Assembly (NCBI GenBank): GCA_973895155.1
Contig: OZ316895.1
Span: 18,042,001 to 18,106,000 of the forward strand
Direction: 5' to 3'
Length of the DNA: 64,000 bases
DNA from: Marsupella aquatica
Lineage: Eukaryota > Marchantiophyta
Part shown: positions 34,240-45,018 of the stretch, in pieces
How positions within the stretch are numbered: position 1 is the first letter of the stretch
Layout: the number at the start of each line of letters is the position of its first letter
Program-made: the position numbers and the translations under genes
Notes under the pieces: model-generated
Told to the model about the DNA's origin: nothing
What the model saw: the letters and a program-made list of their open reading frames with translations, nothing else
Databases searched by the model: none

Positions 34240-35320
34240 TCATTTATTCCGCGTGAACCCACCGATGGGGGAAGCAAGCAGGCCAAAAGGCAGTAGCTCC
34301 TCAAAGAGGGCAAGAAGAGCATGAAAGAAAGACCAATTATGAGTTCGTGTACCAAGGACACAAGGACCTGATAAGGCAACCGAGCAGTCTAAATCTATCC
34401 AAAAGCCCTTAGTAAGGGTCACTATCAAACTATTCAGCAGTCCTGCCACCTGTAAACCGGCCAGATAAGCCAAACGAGGTGCTAGAGAAAGGCTTTGCTC
34501 TTCGCTTTCCCCCAAAATGATGCTATTCGCTTTCCCCCAAAAAAACAAAAAGAAAAAAGATTCTATTTGTCTGGCACCAGACCTCAAAATCCTATCGCGT
34601 TCTCCTTCCAAGAGAGAAGTAGCACCAAGTAATCGGGTGTGTTTCCGACTGGAGCCAGCTGAAGCAGCGACACCAAACAAATGATCCAAAGTCTCACAGA
34701 TAGCTGAGATAGGATTGAAGACACGCTTCCAAGCAAGATCAAAGGTTTGGCCGTTCCTTGCTAGCCAGATAGACCGAAGAATCTCATATATCAGAAATGC
34801 ACGTAGCAAACACAAAGGTGATCTCCTTCGGAAGGACAGAATCAAGCCGACAATAGTCACAGTCTGGACTATAAGCTGTCCATTCAGCCATCCTCTTACC
34901 TCCTCCCAACACCTGGTCGCATGCCTGCATTGAAAGAAGAGATGTGGAATTAATGGTCTCCACCACCCCACATCTCAGTACACAAAGTCCATCAGACTTT
35001 GCAATCCGCAGGGCTCTAGAACCAGAGAAAAGGCCCTGTGCAATTATTCTCCAAATGAAAGTCTTCACCCTAGAAGATAAATCCAAAGTCCACAATGCTT
35101 GCCAGACCTCACTCCATTCAAGAACAGATAGGGATATGCTCCAGATCCTGTTTAGTCTAAGGTAATCGGATCCCTTAGTGCGCAATAATTCATAGATTCT
35201 GTGATTAGGTAATGCAAATGATTTAAGCTGAGAATCTACATCATTCCAATGCCATTTCCTTGCAGGTGAATCTAAAAAGTTTGCGTGGTAGGTAGTTCTG
35301 TGAATTGCATCAAAAAAAAG
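34240..35320 (-). pseudogene. LINE C-terminal zinc-binding (zf-RVT) region
   Basis: WTLDLSSRVKTFIWRIIAQG, CVLRCGVVETI and, after a frame change near 34960, PHLFFQCRHATRCWEEV give the Cys/His pattern usual at the end of plant LINE ORF2. The remainder to 34240 is diverged. It is the downstream half of the RT gene at 57078, separated only by the nested copia and gypsy elements. Confidence 0.85.
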
Positions 35321-35325
35321 CTAGG

Positions 35326-35484
35326 TGTTATAAGGGACAAAACCCTAACCCTACTTACCCTAGAACATAGGAGGTTACATAACCGCCATACCATGTACTA
35401 CATAGGGAGAGATTTCCACTCCCACAATGCAATGAAGGAAGTGAGCTTGCTGGTGTATTGAATGTCCATGATTAATCCATATTA
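35326..35484 (+). mobile_element. Copia 5' LTR (159 bp)
   Basis: It starts TGTTATAAGG and ends CCATATTA. The end is TA rather than the usual CA; one base of ambiguity exists because both the PBS side and the target duplication begin with C. It is identical to the 3' LTR over all 159 bases, so the insertion is recent. It is very short for a copia LTR. Confidence 0.9.
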
Positions 35485-35485
35485 C

Positions 35486-35500
35486 GTTATCAGCACGACT
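35486..35500 (+). other. Probable copia primer binding site
   Basis: GTTATCAGCACGACT lies directly after the LTR. It is not the 3'-end initiator-Met site TGGTATCAGAGC. It may pair with an internal part of initiator tRNA-Met (half-tRNA priming), as in some copia elements; this is inference. Confidence 0.45.
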
Positions 35501-35833
35501 CTATCCTTGGAGCACAATTCTTGATTTTTCCTTAAGCAATCGATTCAGTGAACCGATATGCACATTTTGAATTATTGATTGAACCAAGGATCAATTTTTT
35601 TTTCTCAAACGACACCTTGAAGGATCAGGAGCGCTGACATCTGAACACCGAATACCCACATTGAAATTTGCTCTTTGATCAATACGAGGAAGTTTCTTCT
35701 TCACCGTTTTCTTTCCATTTGAATTTCTTAGACCTCAATGCCACAACTGATTTAAAGAATTCAGGCAGAGCATAACTCACAAATCGCTTGATATAACTTG
35801 ATTTGAGATCCTATCATCATAACTTCCATCACC

Positions 35834-37191
35834 ATGAATTCGATAGAGAAGCTTCAATTTAAGGCTCTAACTATTGATGGTGCCAATTATTTATCCTGGT
35901 CACTTGATGTCGAAGCATATCTTTACTCAAAAGACCTACAGGACACTATTTTAACCGATGCAGGCCTAACATTACAGCAAAAGGCGAGAGCATTAATCTT
36001 CATACGCCACCACCTTGTAGAGCCACTCAAGATTCAATATCTCAATCAATACAACCCCCGAATTCTTTGGGAAGATCTCAAATCACGGTTCGATCACATG
36101 AGCCTAGTCTCTCTGCCGGCCGCACGCCACGACTGGATAAATTTGCGTGTACAGGACCACACTTCTATATCAAACTACAACGGAGAACTTTTTCGCATCA
36201 CCTCTCAACTCGCAATCTGTGGCCACCTAGTTAATGACGCCGAGCAGATTGAAAGAACCCTATCAACGTTCAGTGCCGAAAATCTCATCCTTGCATCCCA
36301 ATACCGAAACATGGGTTTTACAAAATATTCCGAGCTAATTGCTCATATGCTTCTTGCTGAGAAGCACCAAATACTCCTACTGGAAAATGCAAAATCTCGC
36401 CCACCAGGTACAGCCGCTCCACCACCCAAACCTGAAATCAATTTCAACAGACAAAATGATAAGATCCGAGGCAGAGGACGTGGCACATTCAGGGGGAGAG
36501 GACAACGACCATTTATCAGAGGCAGAAACCAACAAAGGGGCAGAGGCTATGGACAATTCCATAATTTGGAATATCAATCTTCTGGACATTTTTATCGAGG
36601 AAGAGGACAACGTGGACGAGGTAATGGATACAGAGGCAGAGGCCGTAGCGGAGGCCGTGGCCGAGGACCTAATAGTTGGACCAGAGAGAACGAAAATCTG
36701 ACTGAATGTTTCAGGTGCGGCACAAAGGGTCACCTACAGAAAAATTGCCGATCTCCTGCCCACCTGGTCCAACTTTATAAACAAAGCATGGAATTACCTA
36801 GTAATGAAGCCCATGGAAACTATATGGAAACTACAGATGATATTGAGGGATATGCACCAGAAGTACATACTGCCCAATTAGGAGCTAATCCCTCTATGCT
36901 CGACGATCATCACAACTGTATTGTCGATAGCGGCACATCTCATTCCATCCTACGCCATAAAGATTATTTCCTACGTATCACTCCATCCCACAGATCCATG
37001 ACAACCATAACTGGACCTAATCATATAGAGGAAGGTTATGGTCCAGCACAAGTCAGATTCCCCAAGGGTACAATTCTCCACATAGACTCCGCCATTTATG
37101 CTCCGCGGGCTACTCGAAACCTGATAAGTTTCAGTGATATACGCGCCAATAAATTCCACATTCATACAGAGACATGTGGCAACCGGAGGTC
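35834..37191 (+). pseudogene. Copia Gag-protease, interrupted by element A
   Basis: ATG 35834 starts a copia-type Gag (TIDGANYLSWSLDVEAYL). An Arg/Gly-rich linker with many RGRG repeats (residues about 210-280) and a CCHC knuckle CFRCGTKGHLQKNC follow. The protease motif is NCIVDSGTSHSIL (active Asp near 36925), then ATRNLISFSDIRANKFHI. The frame is open to the element-A insertion at 37191; codons after that belong to the LTR. The Arg/Gly stretch probably binds RNA (inference). Confidence 0.92.
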
Positions 37192-37285
37192 TGTGATGCC
37201 TAGACAGGAATCACTCGGCCAGTTAAGTGGGTAAAGCAGGAAGGCACCCTAGGAACACCTTAGTATAGGGACAAAACAAGGAAAA

Positions 37286-37292
37286 TATAAAC
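37286..37292 (+). promoter_or_regulatory. TATA-like box of the A LTR
   Basis: TATAAAC is also present in the solo LTR copy. It lies only about 15 bp before the first ATG (37307) but 280 bp before ATG 37568, so transcripts from it would normally skip the first ATG. That fits Met88 as the real start. Confidence 0.4.
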
Positions 37293-37306
37293 CATTAGGG
37301 GCAACC

Positions 37307-40300
37307 ATGGAACCCGGGCCGAGGCCGGAGGTAAGGACGCTGAGGGTGAAAACTCGATTAGGGTCAGGGCGCGTTAAGCGTCGGCGGCTAGGAAGGATCA
37401 ACGAGAAGAAGAACCGGCAGAGGAGAGGGGTAAGGAGCGCTTGCAGGAGATGGTGGCTCATTTGCGAGCACGAACTAGGCAGACGACTACGGGAGGCCAA
37501 CTACTGTCAGCTGCTTAGGCAAGCACTCGGGGAGAGAGTAGATACCGACGATCGACCTAAGGAGGGTATGAGCAACGTCAATCAAGCGGCACATTTCTGG
37601 GGATGCCTGTTCGAACGGGCAACTGAGTACATCAAGACTTACGAGGACGAGGAATCAGAAAGGGCAGCTCGAGAACGGCAGGAGCTCGCTCGATTGTGGG
37701 AGCTGCAGAAGACGGCTTTCTTAGGAGGCGAACTCATCAAGGACGAGTTCCTGTGGACGCCTACTTCCAATCAACTCGACGATCTTCTGTTTTGCAAAGA
37801 CAGCGTCGTCGGCATCCGAGAGGCCATCAAGAACTGCAACGACATACACTGGGAATTAAAGGGTAGCACGGAAAGGTGGACCCAGGCAACGGTGCTAGGA
37901 GAAACCTCCACAGCAGCAGAGATGAAGAGGAAGGGAGCCGTCAACGATGAAGCCACCCCGGCAAAAAGAACGAGGTCGGCGGCACCAAAGAAGCCAGCCG
38001 AGCAGCAGAGCAGGAGGCAGGGAGAAGCCGAAGAGGAGGAGGTCGATCCCATCAAGGCCATTCCAACCAGGGATGACACCTGGAAGGGCTGGGCGGCAAC
38101 CCTACCGGTGGAGGTGCAACTACATTTTGCATGGGAGGAGGATGCATGCTTCACGGCCATGCAGACCAAGAAGTACCAAGGCTTCATGGCCGGATCCGGC
38201 TTAGAGGCCTTTGTAAGATTACCATGGCTGAAGCCGGAGGTACCGGAGTCAGACCTATTAGAATTCGTGGGGTCATGGGAACCCGAGACCAATTGCACGA
38301 GGATATATGGGAAGGATTTCTATCTTACTCCCAAGGTAATTGCCGAAGTGTTTGGCTTGCCGATAGGCAATAAGACCAAATTTGATACCAGGAAGACCTT
38401 ACCTGACAAGGAGTTCCGGTCGTTCCCCGGGCCATCAATGAAGAATGGCTTCTTCCGGAACACCTGCACCAACCCGCACATAGGAGAGATGATCGACTTC
38501 TTGCGGGTGACCATGCATTGTAACTTGCCGAGGGCAGAGATCGGCAAGGCACAGGTCTATCTGGCAGAAAGGCCAAACCCAAGCCGGGACTACAACGGGT
38601 ACCTCCTCAACCAATTGAAGAAGATCTTAAAGGAGGAGCAACAGGTAATCGGCATGGGGAGCGTGTCGCGGCTTGGCTATCACATGCCGCTGTTGTGCCG
38701 GTATGCCAGAGGTCAGACTTTTGCCCCGGTACTTCCCCTGCAGGTAAGGGCACCCGAGGAAGCTCCAACGCCGAGGCCGTTGGCTGAGAAGCCTCAACCA
38801 CCTGTTAGCCCTACGATCGAGCAGGTGTTTAGGCCCAGGAAGGAGGACTTGCCAATGCAGCAACCAGGCATGCAGAGTCTGCTGAAACTACTGGAGAACG
38901 AAAAGAAATCGGCATCGGCAACAACAACGGCAACGGCAACAATGCAGGACACTACTACAAAGGTAGGCCTACACCGGCTCACAAGAGAAAACCCCTTTGC
39001 TGGAGACAAGGAGAGAATCAGGTCGGAATCCAAGCCCGGTGTTCAAATGTATGTGGGAATCTCAAGCTCCGAATCTGAGGCAGAATTTCCTGAAGCTCCT
39101 ACCGACGAAGAGGAGAGGGAGAAGCCGGACGGCCAAGAAGTAGAGGAGGCAGTGGAGGACTGCAACCATGATAATTCCGGCTATGGGTCGGACCATCACG
39201 TCCCAGGAGTAAGGACCTGTGGCCGGTTTGTCCCCACACTTCCAAGGGTAGTGCGAGGGGACCCCAACCAGCAGAGTAGCCCTGAGTCTCCCCCACCAGA
39301 TGTTGCTCCCCCGAGCTTCGACGGCATAAAACAGACGGTGCAGGAATTTCAGGAGCGAATCAAGCAGGAAGAGGAGGCAGCCCTGGCTAGGGAAAAGGAT
39401 TTACCAGGAGGAGATTGGCCGGAGGACATCAGGCGGCTAGCCAAAAAAGGAAGCAAACCTCTAGCCACGATTGAAGAGATCCGCAAGACGGCTTGGGAGC
39501 AGAGGCCGCGATGGGCGATGCCGATTACTTCTACTTACTCCACCTATGCTAAGAATAGAGCCATGGAGTATGGTGAGATGTGTGGGGAACTTGCGCTCGG
39601 CATCTTTGGAGAGGAGTTGGAGGTAGGACCCTTTTTCCATAGGGAGCAGTTGGAGAAGCACCAATTAGAAGAAGCGGTGGCTTTAGAGAGAAGCAAGAAG
39701 GACGAGGTCATTCGGCGGCTTAGGAGGATGGAAGCCGAGATTGAAGATCTAAGGGCGGCCAAGAAAGCCCAAGATGAACTGCGGATTAAACGACATGAGC
39801 TGAACATCATGCAGGGGCAGTTGGACACTGCGCAGGCTGATAATCAGAATATCAAGGATAAATTGACTCAGACGCAGGGAGAGTTGGCCGACACGATCAA
39901 AGAGAGGGAGAAGTGGAAGCAAGAGCTGAAGAATACAGAGGAGGCCCACATAACAGCCTACAGCCGGGCCATGGCGGAGACCCAAAGAAAGGAATGGGCG
40001 TTGAAGGGGGAGCTCGAGAAAATCCGCGGAGCCCTTGAGCAGAAGGAGGCCGAGTTAGGGAAATCCTATCAAGGGATTATGGCGCTGCAGCAGGAGCTTG
40101 CGTCCCTGACGGCCAGCTTCAAGGCCGACCTAAGGGAGAAGGACGAGATGCTCGAACAGACTTACGCCAAGATGAACCAGATGGAGTCTGTCATCATTGC
40201 AGAGCTCGACAAGGAGCTAAGAGCAACCCAGGAGGAGAGGACTACCTTGAAACAAGAACGGGAGGAAGCCCAGAAGGAACTAGAGGAGGCACGCAAGGAC

Positions 40301-40942
40301 CTGGATAAGACCCAGGAGGAGTTGGAGGAAATCACGAGGAAGATGGAGAACCTCCAGCGGCGGGCCGACAACCAAACGGAGCGGCTGAAGAAACAAGCCG
40401 CAGTATTTAAGTGCTTGTCTTCATCAGGCCCAACTCCAATTGGGGCAACCAAGTTACCAGGAGTGGTACTGGCCGAAGAAAAAGCCGCGCCACCTGCACC
40501 AGTGCCGGAAGTAAGTGGGAAGGGGAAGGGACCAGCTGCCGAACCAGAAAAGAAGAAGAAGCGGAAACCTTCAGGGTCAAGGAGTAATCCGACTCCACAA
40601 GCCGTGGTGACCAAGGAGGTAGAACCAGCACCATCCTCCGACATGAATACGGCAATAGATCCCGCTATCATCACAGGTGGGGGTGGTGCGGCCCAAGCCG
40701 AACTACTCAGTAATGAGGCCGGTATCCCAGATCCGCCTCTTGAGCAGGCCGGGGAGACCCAAGCCGTGGCTGAGGCCGTAACCGGTTCCCGAGCCGATGC
40801 CGACGCCGATGGTGGACCCAGTCAGGCCGATGGAGAGTTGACTCAGTCAAGGGCAGGTAATCTGTCAGAGAATGAACCTACGGCAGTGGCTGAGGAGGAA
40901 GCATTGGGGGCGTCCATTAAGGATCCACCACCGGTGTCATGA
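37307..40942 (+). CDS. LTR-borne coiled-coil protein, 1,211 codons (5' LTR copy)
   Basis: Fully open. The first ATG is 37307, but the family-conserved start is Met88 at 37568 (MSNVNQAAHFWGCLFE), matching the starts in B, E and F. Modules by residue: FW module about 88-205; basic/acidic linker with KRTRSAAPKK; central domain about 288-470 with EVFGLPIGNKTK and NGFFRNTCTNPHIGEM; Pro/acidic linker; helical module about 703-773 (YGEMCGELALGIFGEE); coiled coil about 775-1035; Lys-rich patch KKKKRKPSG at about 1081 (possible nuclear signal); acidic tail. The central domain recalls the putative plant transposon-protein/plant mobile-type domains near other Ty3 elements, a resemblance I cannot confirm. 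It has no catalytic motif; a structural or nucleic-acid-binding role is inference. Confidence 0.85.
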   Translation: MEPGPRPEVRTLRVKTRLGSGRVKRRRLGRINEKKNRQRRGVRSACRRWWLICEHELGRRLREANYCQLLRQALGERVDTDDRPKEGMSNVNQAAHFWGCLFERATEYIKTYEDEESERAARERQELARLWELQKTAFLGGELIKDEFLWTPTSNQLDDLLFCKDSVVGIREAIKNCNDIHWELKGSTERWTQATVLGETSTAAEMKRKGAVNDEATPAKRTRSAAPKKPAEQQSRRQGEAEEEEVDPIKAIPTRDDTWKGWAATLPVEVQLHFAWEEDACFTAMQTKKYQGFMAGSGLEAFVRLPWLKPEVPESDLLEFVGSWEPETNCTRIYGKDFYLTPKVIAEVFGLPIGNKTKFDTRKTLPDKEFRSFPGPSMKNGFFRNTCTNPHIGEMIDFLRVTMHCNLPRAEIGKAQVYLAERPNPSRDYNGYLLNQLKKILKEEQQVIGMGSVSRLGYHMPLLCRYARGQTFAPVLPLQVRAPEEAPTPRPLAEKPQPPVSPTIEQVFRPRKEDLPMQQPGMQSLLKLLENEKKSASATTTATATMQDTTTKVGLHRLTRENPFAGDKERIRSESKPGVQMYVGISSSESEAEFPEAPTDEEEREKPDGQEVEEAVEDCNHDNSGYGSDHHVPGVRTCGRFVPTLPRVVRGDPNQQSSPESPPPDVAPPSFDGIKQTVQEFQERIKQEEEAALAREKDLPGGDWPEDIRRLAKKGSKPLATIEEIRKTAWEQRPRWAMPITSTYSTYAKNRAMEYGEMCGELALGIFGEELEVGPFFHREQLEKHQLEEAVALERSKKDEVIRRLRRMEAEIEDLRAAKKAQDELRIKRHELNIMQGQLDTAQADNQNIKDKLTQTQGELADTIKEREKWKQELKNTEEAHITAYSRAMAETQRKEWALKGELEKIRGALEQKEAELGKSYQGIMALQQELASLTASFKADLREKDEMLEQTYAKMNQMESVIIAELDKELRATQEERTTLKQEREEAQKELEEARKDLDKTQEELEEITRKMENLQRRADNQTERLKKQAAVFKCLSSSGPTPIGATKLPGVVLAEEKAAPPAPVPEVSGKGKGPAAEPEKKKKRKPSGSRSNPTPQAVVTKEVEPAPSSDMNTAIDPAIITGGGGAAQAELLSNEAGIPDPPLEQAGETQAVAEAVTGSRADADADGGPSQADGELTQSRAGNLSENEPTAVAEEEALGASIKDPPPVS

Positions 40943-41858
40943 CGGTGCAAGGGCGCCATTCCTTTTAGGGAGGGCGGACGTGGAGGGAGGAGGCGTGAGT
41001 GGGCAGGGCGGGCGCTGATCTCCAAGTTTAGGATTAGGATCAGGACCAGGAGCGGCCCTGACACTTAGCTTAGTGGGATTGCGGTTCCACTGGTAGGAGC
41101 AACACTTGTGCTCCTGCCTTGCTGTACATAGGTAGATTCGGGCAAGTAGATTACTGTTAAGTAGATTAGGCTTACGATGCAAAGAATGGCGGATCCACTA
41201 CCAGGATAAGTACCTGGGCAGCGGGGAGCTCAGGGCCTCTTCTTTAGCAAGTTTTTAGTTTGCACCAGCCGGGTTGGGATCAAGTAGTACGAGAAGCTCT
41301 CGGTTAGTCATACAGTGACCCTTGTGTATATTCATGTTTCCTCATGCCTAAGAGCTGAATAGAGTTGGCCTCACGGCTTAGTTCGCAGAACTTGTGTATG
41401 AGATGTACTGTTTGTATGGCAAGTGCATGGTATGACTCAGTCAGAATGAGTCATTTTGCTATTTGTGTGTCGCATTAACTTGTGTGAAGAGTGCCCACAT
41501 CAACCAAAAGGAAGGAAAGTAAGCAGGGGAGTGAGAGTTGGATGTGTCGAGCTGAGAGAGGTCTTAGCGGCTTAACCAAGCCTATTGGGGATCATTCCGG
41601 CGGCGGAATCCAAACATACCTAACAAGACGGAGGGGAAGACAGGGGAAGGCCTAGATTAGGCCGGCTACGTATCTCATGACCCGATGAAGGATCTGTCCA
41701 GTATATGTGTGTAAAATGTTAATAGTAGTAGTAGAAGGTTAGCAGCGTCCCATGCTGCTAAGCCGCGGAAACGGCCTCGCCAAGCGCAAAACCTGCGGGA
41801 ATCGGCTTGAGCTGGGGGGTTTCTTGGGTTTAGGGAGCCATGGCACGCACCACATTTT

Positions 41859-41878
41859 TGGCGCTAGATGGAGGGGGC
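41859..41878 (+). other. Primer binding site of element A
   Basis: TGGCGCTAGATGGAGGGGGC follows the LTR after four T residues. The TGGCGC start is typical of Tat/Athila-type plant gypsy elements, which do not use initiator tRNA-Met. The matching tRNA was not determined. Confidence 0.7.
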
Positions 41879-41923
41879 ATTTCTTAAGCCGTGAGATATG
41901 AAGTTAGAACGGAAGCGTAGGTA

Positions 41924-43897
41924 ATGACTGACCTTACGCCGAGGGAAGAAAGAGTGATTCAACGGGAGAGAGCTCGACTGCAGCAGCTCGCCGGGTGGCA
42001 TGATACACAGCGACTGAGAGGGGCAGAAAGAGCTGGTAGCTCCGAAACTGGAAGTGGCGTCGAAGAAGACATACCAGAAGAAGAGTCGGTAAGGAGAAGT
42101 GAGTCTCCAACCGACATGGGGGAACCAGAGGCACGGCCAGACGAGAGGCCAGGGACCAGATTGAGCCAGCGGTCGCGCATACATTACAAGGCATTTCATG
42201 GGAGAGGAGATGAGGATCCGGACGAATGGTTGGATGATTTCGAGGGAACCGCTGCAGCAAATGGAGAATCGGCCATCAAGATGCAGATTCTTCCCGGCCT
42301 GTTCAAGGGTGAGGCTAGGCCTTGGTACAGAGCATTAGATGTGGAAGATCAAGCCATCTGGGATATCTTCAAAACACTCTTTGTTAAGGAGTTTCGACCC
42401 ATTGGAACTTCAGAACTAGCAGTGCTGAAGTTGGGACAACTTCGGTTCAAGGAGAACAAATCCTTCAGGAAGTTCTTGCAACGCTTTCAAAAACTAGTAA
42501 GACGTACAAAGACCAATGCATCTGAAGGTATGCAACTTCAATGGTTGGTGAATGCTTTGCCACAGAAGATGAGTTTTGCAATTAGGAAGGAGAACCCAGA
42601 GACCTTAGCCAAAGCAATTAAGGATATTCAATTATACATTACTGCGGATATCACAAGCCGGAAGAAACAGCTTAAGTCTGAGAGTTCCTCATCAGAAGAG
42701 GGATCACCCCATAAGAAAAAAGATAAGAAGAAGAAACATTCTAAGAAGTCTAGAAGTGATAAGTCAAGCTCGGATAGTGGGAGTAACAAGAGTGAGTCAT
42801 CTTCTAGTTCTGAAGAAGAAAAAACTAGGAAAAGGAAGGGCAGAAGGAGAGGGAAGACGAAAGTCAAGCTGGAGGCTAAGCCACCAGATAACATCGTAGC
42901 CCTTACCGAGCAACTTAAGGCTATCATTGCAGAGGTAAAACCGAAGAAGAAGGTAGTACAGGAGGATAGCTCTGTATGGTGTGCCTTATGTTATAAAACC
43001 GGACACCATAAAGATGCGTGTCCTAAGCTTAATACTAATCATGTTCGGCATGTGGCCGAGATCAGACCATGTCAGGGAGAAGTAGAGTACTTTTTAGGAG
43101 ATGCCGCTGATAGTGTTTTCGGCATCAGTGAGACTGGAGCACGAGACCTATCCAACAGACCTGCATCTCTATGGTCAGGGTTAAGGAACAATCCAGGAGA
43201 GATGTATCCTCGGATTATTCAGAACCCGTCAGTACCTCCTAGGCCGAATGTGCAAAGATTTGCGGCGTGCTATAATTGTGGTCAACCTGGCCATTTTGCT
43301 AGAGAATGCCCGAATGCACGCAAACAGGGTGATGGACAACCAGCTCAGCTATGTATGGGATGCCGACAGGAAGGTCATATGCTAGGGCAATGTCCTACTT
43401 GGTTGGCAGGCCTGGCCGCAAATCATAAACTTTTGCCGGTCAAGATCCTACCGCCAGGCACTACCCCCGGAGGAGTTCAAATCAACCACATCGAACTAGG
43501 ATGGCAAGAGGATGCCGAGGCAGAGTTCGTACCATCTGATGATGAGGCCGAAGCCCTATCAACCTTCTCAGAGGAGGATTTAGATCATGATTGCTACCGG
43601 GTCTCTACTCGATCTACCAGAAGGAAGGAAAGGTGGGATAGGCTGGCCAAAAATAAAGGGAAGGTTACGGAGGAAAAGATCGACTCTTCGTCAACATCAA
43701 CAGAAGGAGAAGGGAGGGCTCTGGCAATACAGGTAAGCCATGAGCCCACCAGTGAAACCAATCCTTCACAAGATAGCGACTTCAATCGAGATCATCCTAA
43801 GTTGTTCTACCCCTCTGTTACGGCTAGTGTTAAGGAACAACTAAGAGAATTAGAAACCCTGGAGAATACCGAAGCCATTGCCAAGGATGTAAAATGA
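41924..43897 (+). CDS. Gag of element A (657 aa)
   Basis: ATG 41924. An acidic N-terminal region precedes the retrotransposon capsid domain (DEWLDDFEGTAAANG, FLQRFQKLVRRTKTN, about residues 100-235). A Ser/Lys-rich stretch follows (about 245-310), then three CCHC knuckles: CALCYKTGHHKDAC (about 352), CYNCGQPGHFAREC (about 449) and CMGCRQEGHMLGQC (about 476). TGA 43895 ends it, but the same frame continues into pol. At the aligned place B has no stop, so the TGA is more likely a mutation than a programmed readthrough site, though the latter is not excluded. Confidence 0.92.
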   Translation: MTDLTPREERVIQRERARLQQLAGWHDTQRLRGAERAGSSETGSGVEEDIPEEESVRRSESPTDMGEPEARPDERPGTRLSQRSRIHYKAFHGRGDEDPDEWLDDFEGTAAANGESAIKMQILPGLFKGEARPWYRALDVEDQAIWDIFKTLFVKEFRPIGTSELAVLKLGQLRFKENKSFRKFLQRFQKLVRRTKTNASEGMQLQWLVNALPQKMSFAIRKENPETLAKAIKDIQLYITADITSRKKQLKSESSSSEEGSPHKKKDKKKKHSKKSRSDKSSSDSGSNKSESSSSSEEEKTRKRKGRRRGKTKVKLEAKPPDNIVALTEQLKAIIAEVKPKKKVVQEDSSVWCALCYKTGHHKDACPKLNTNHVRHVAEIRPCQGEVEYFLGDAADSVFGISETGARDLSNRPASLWSGLRNNPGEMYPRIIQNPSVPPRPNVQRFAACYNCGQPGHFARECPNARKQGDGQPAQLCMGCRQEGHMLGQCPTWLAGLAANHKLLPVKILPPGTTPGGVQINHIELGWQEDAEAEFVPSDDEAEALSTFSEEDLDHDCYRVSTRSTRRKERWDRLAKNKGKVTEEKIDSSSTSTEGEGRALAIQVSHEPTSETNPSQDSDFNRDHPKLFYPSVTASVKEQLRELETLENTEAIAKDVK

Positions 43898-44917
43898 GCA
43901 AAAGCATTGTTTGCTTCGGAAGACCCAACAGCTGTGGAGACTAGCGTGGCAAAACTGGCCGAATCCAAGAGGGAGACACCACCAGAGGAGAAGCCGATTG
44001 TTCCCTATGACCTGGCTAAAGATGTACTAGAATCTAGAGTCTCGGCAACAGTAGGTCAACTATTGAAAAATAGCCCGTACTTCCGGAAGCAATTAAGGAA
44101 GGCTATTCTCGGCAAGCCGAGATTACCCAAGGTAGCAACCAGATCCGACGTACTAATGATAGAAGAAGATCAAGGAGCCCCAGCATTACCATTAATGATT
44201 CAAGGAGAATTATTACTACGGGTACCCATCGATGGAGGATCAGGGGTATGTATTATGATTGATTCAACAGCAAAAGGGTGGGGTCTAACACCGGAGATGA
44301 CTGGAAGAGTGTTGAACATGGCCAATGGATATCAGGTCATTCCTACGGGAGTGTTAACCGGCATCAAGACAGAGATAGGAGGTATCTTCTTTAGCATTAA
44401 CTATGTAGTAATGAAGCCGGTAAATCCTACGTCATTCCGGCTATTGATTGGTAGGCCATGGCTGTACCTAGCCGAGGTAATAGAAGATTGGGGTAAAAAG
44501 CAATTCACTTTCGGGACCCCCTCTATCACGGTATCCTGGGACACTAAGGATGACCGTAGGAAAAGCATAAGGGAAGTAGATGGGTACGATAGTGGACTGG
44601 AGTCAGCCAATGAAGTACGTTGGTTAGAATGCCTCACTGACCTAACCGAAGAAAGTGTCTTTGGACCAGAGGTACCCCCCAGCGGATTATGGCAAGAACC
44701 AATGGAAGGTGACTTGGAAGAAGAAGACGAAGAGGTCGAGGACTGCTTTACAATAGAATCCACCTTTTTAGCTGCAATTCCGGAGGAAGTAAAGGATGTA
44801 GACCAATTGGATGAAACGGCTAAGTGGGGAGCAGTAGCAGGGACAGTGGATTTTCTGCAGGCGTTGTGGCAGAGCCGGCAGGGTTCACAACGCCATCGAT
44901 CATCGGCAAGGAATTAA
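43898..44917 (+). pseudogene. Protease region of element A
   Basis: It is in the gag frame directly after the TGA. The retropepsin motif RVPIDGGSGVCIM lies at about 44220-44255, and FRLLIGRPWLYLAEV with DWGKKQFTF lies near 44440-44510. An acidic linker follows to about 44860, where a frame change leads to a stop at 44915. The true continuation is in the next frame (VVAEPAGFTTPSIIGKEL), which has a TAG at 44992. Confidence 0.88.
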
Positions 44918-45018
44918 ATACCAAGGGATCGGCATACAAGCCGATTACGAGGGCAGAACAAATTGAGGCCCTATTAGAAGCCGAGAGAGCATAGCGGCCT
45001 GACTCTCAGGAGCAAGAG

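Larger units (their letters stand above)
37192..41854 (+). mobile_element. 5' LTR of element A (4,663 bp)
   Basis: It starts TGTGATGCC and ends CGCACCACA. A 1,211-codon frame fills 78% of it. A TATA-like AATATAAACC lies at 37285-37293. About 900 bp after the stop is non-coding and conserved in the fragments at 1082-1913 and 9438-10430. Confidence 0.96.

Noticed and set aside
35340-35365. Telomere-like CCCTAACCCTA in the copia LTR and near 13800 and 13860
   Set aside because: Only two imperfect units with no array; present in both LTR copies, so it is part of the element.
38320-38582. Long antisense frames inside the LTR genes (also 40162-40674 and 51047-51559)
   Set aside because: They are mirror frames of high-G/C coding sequence on the other strand and vary with it; no own motif.
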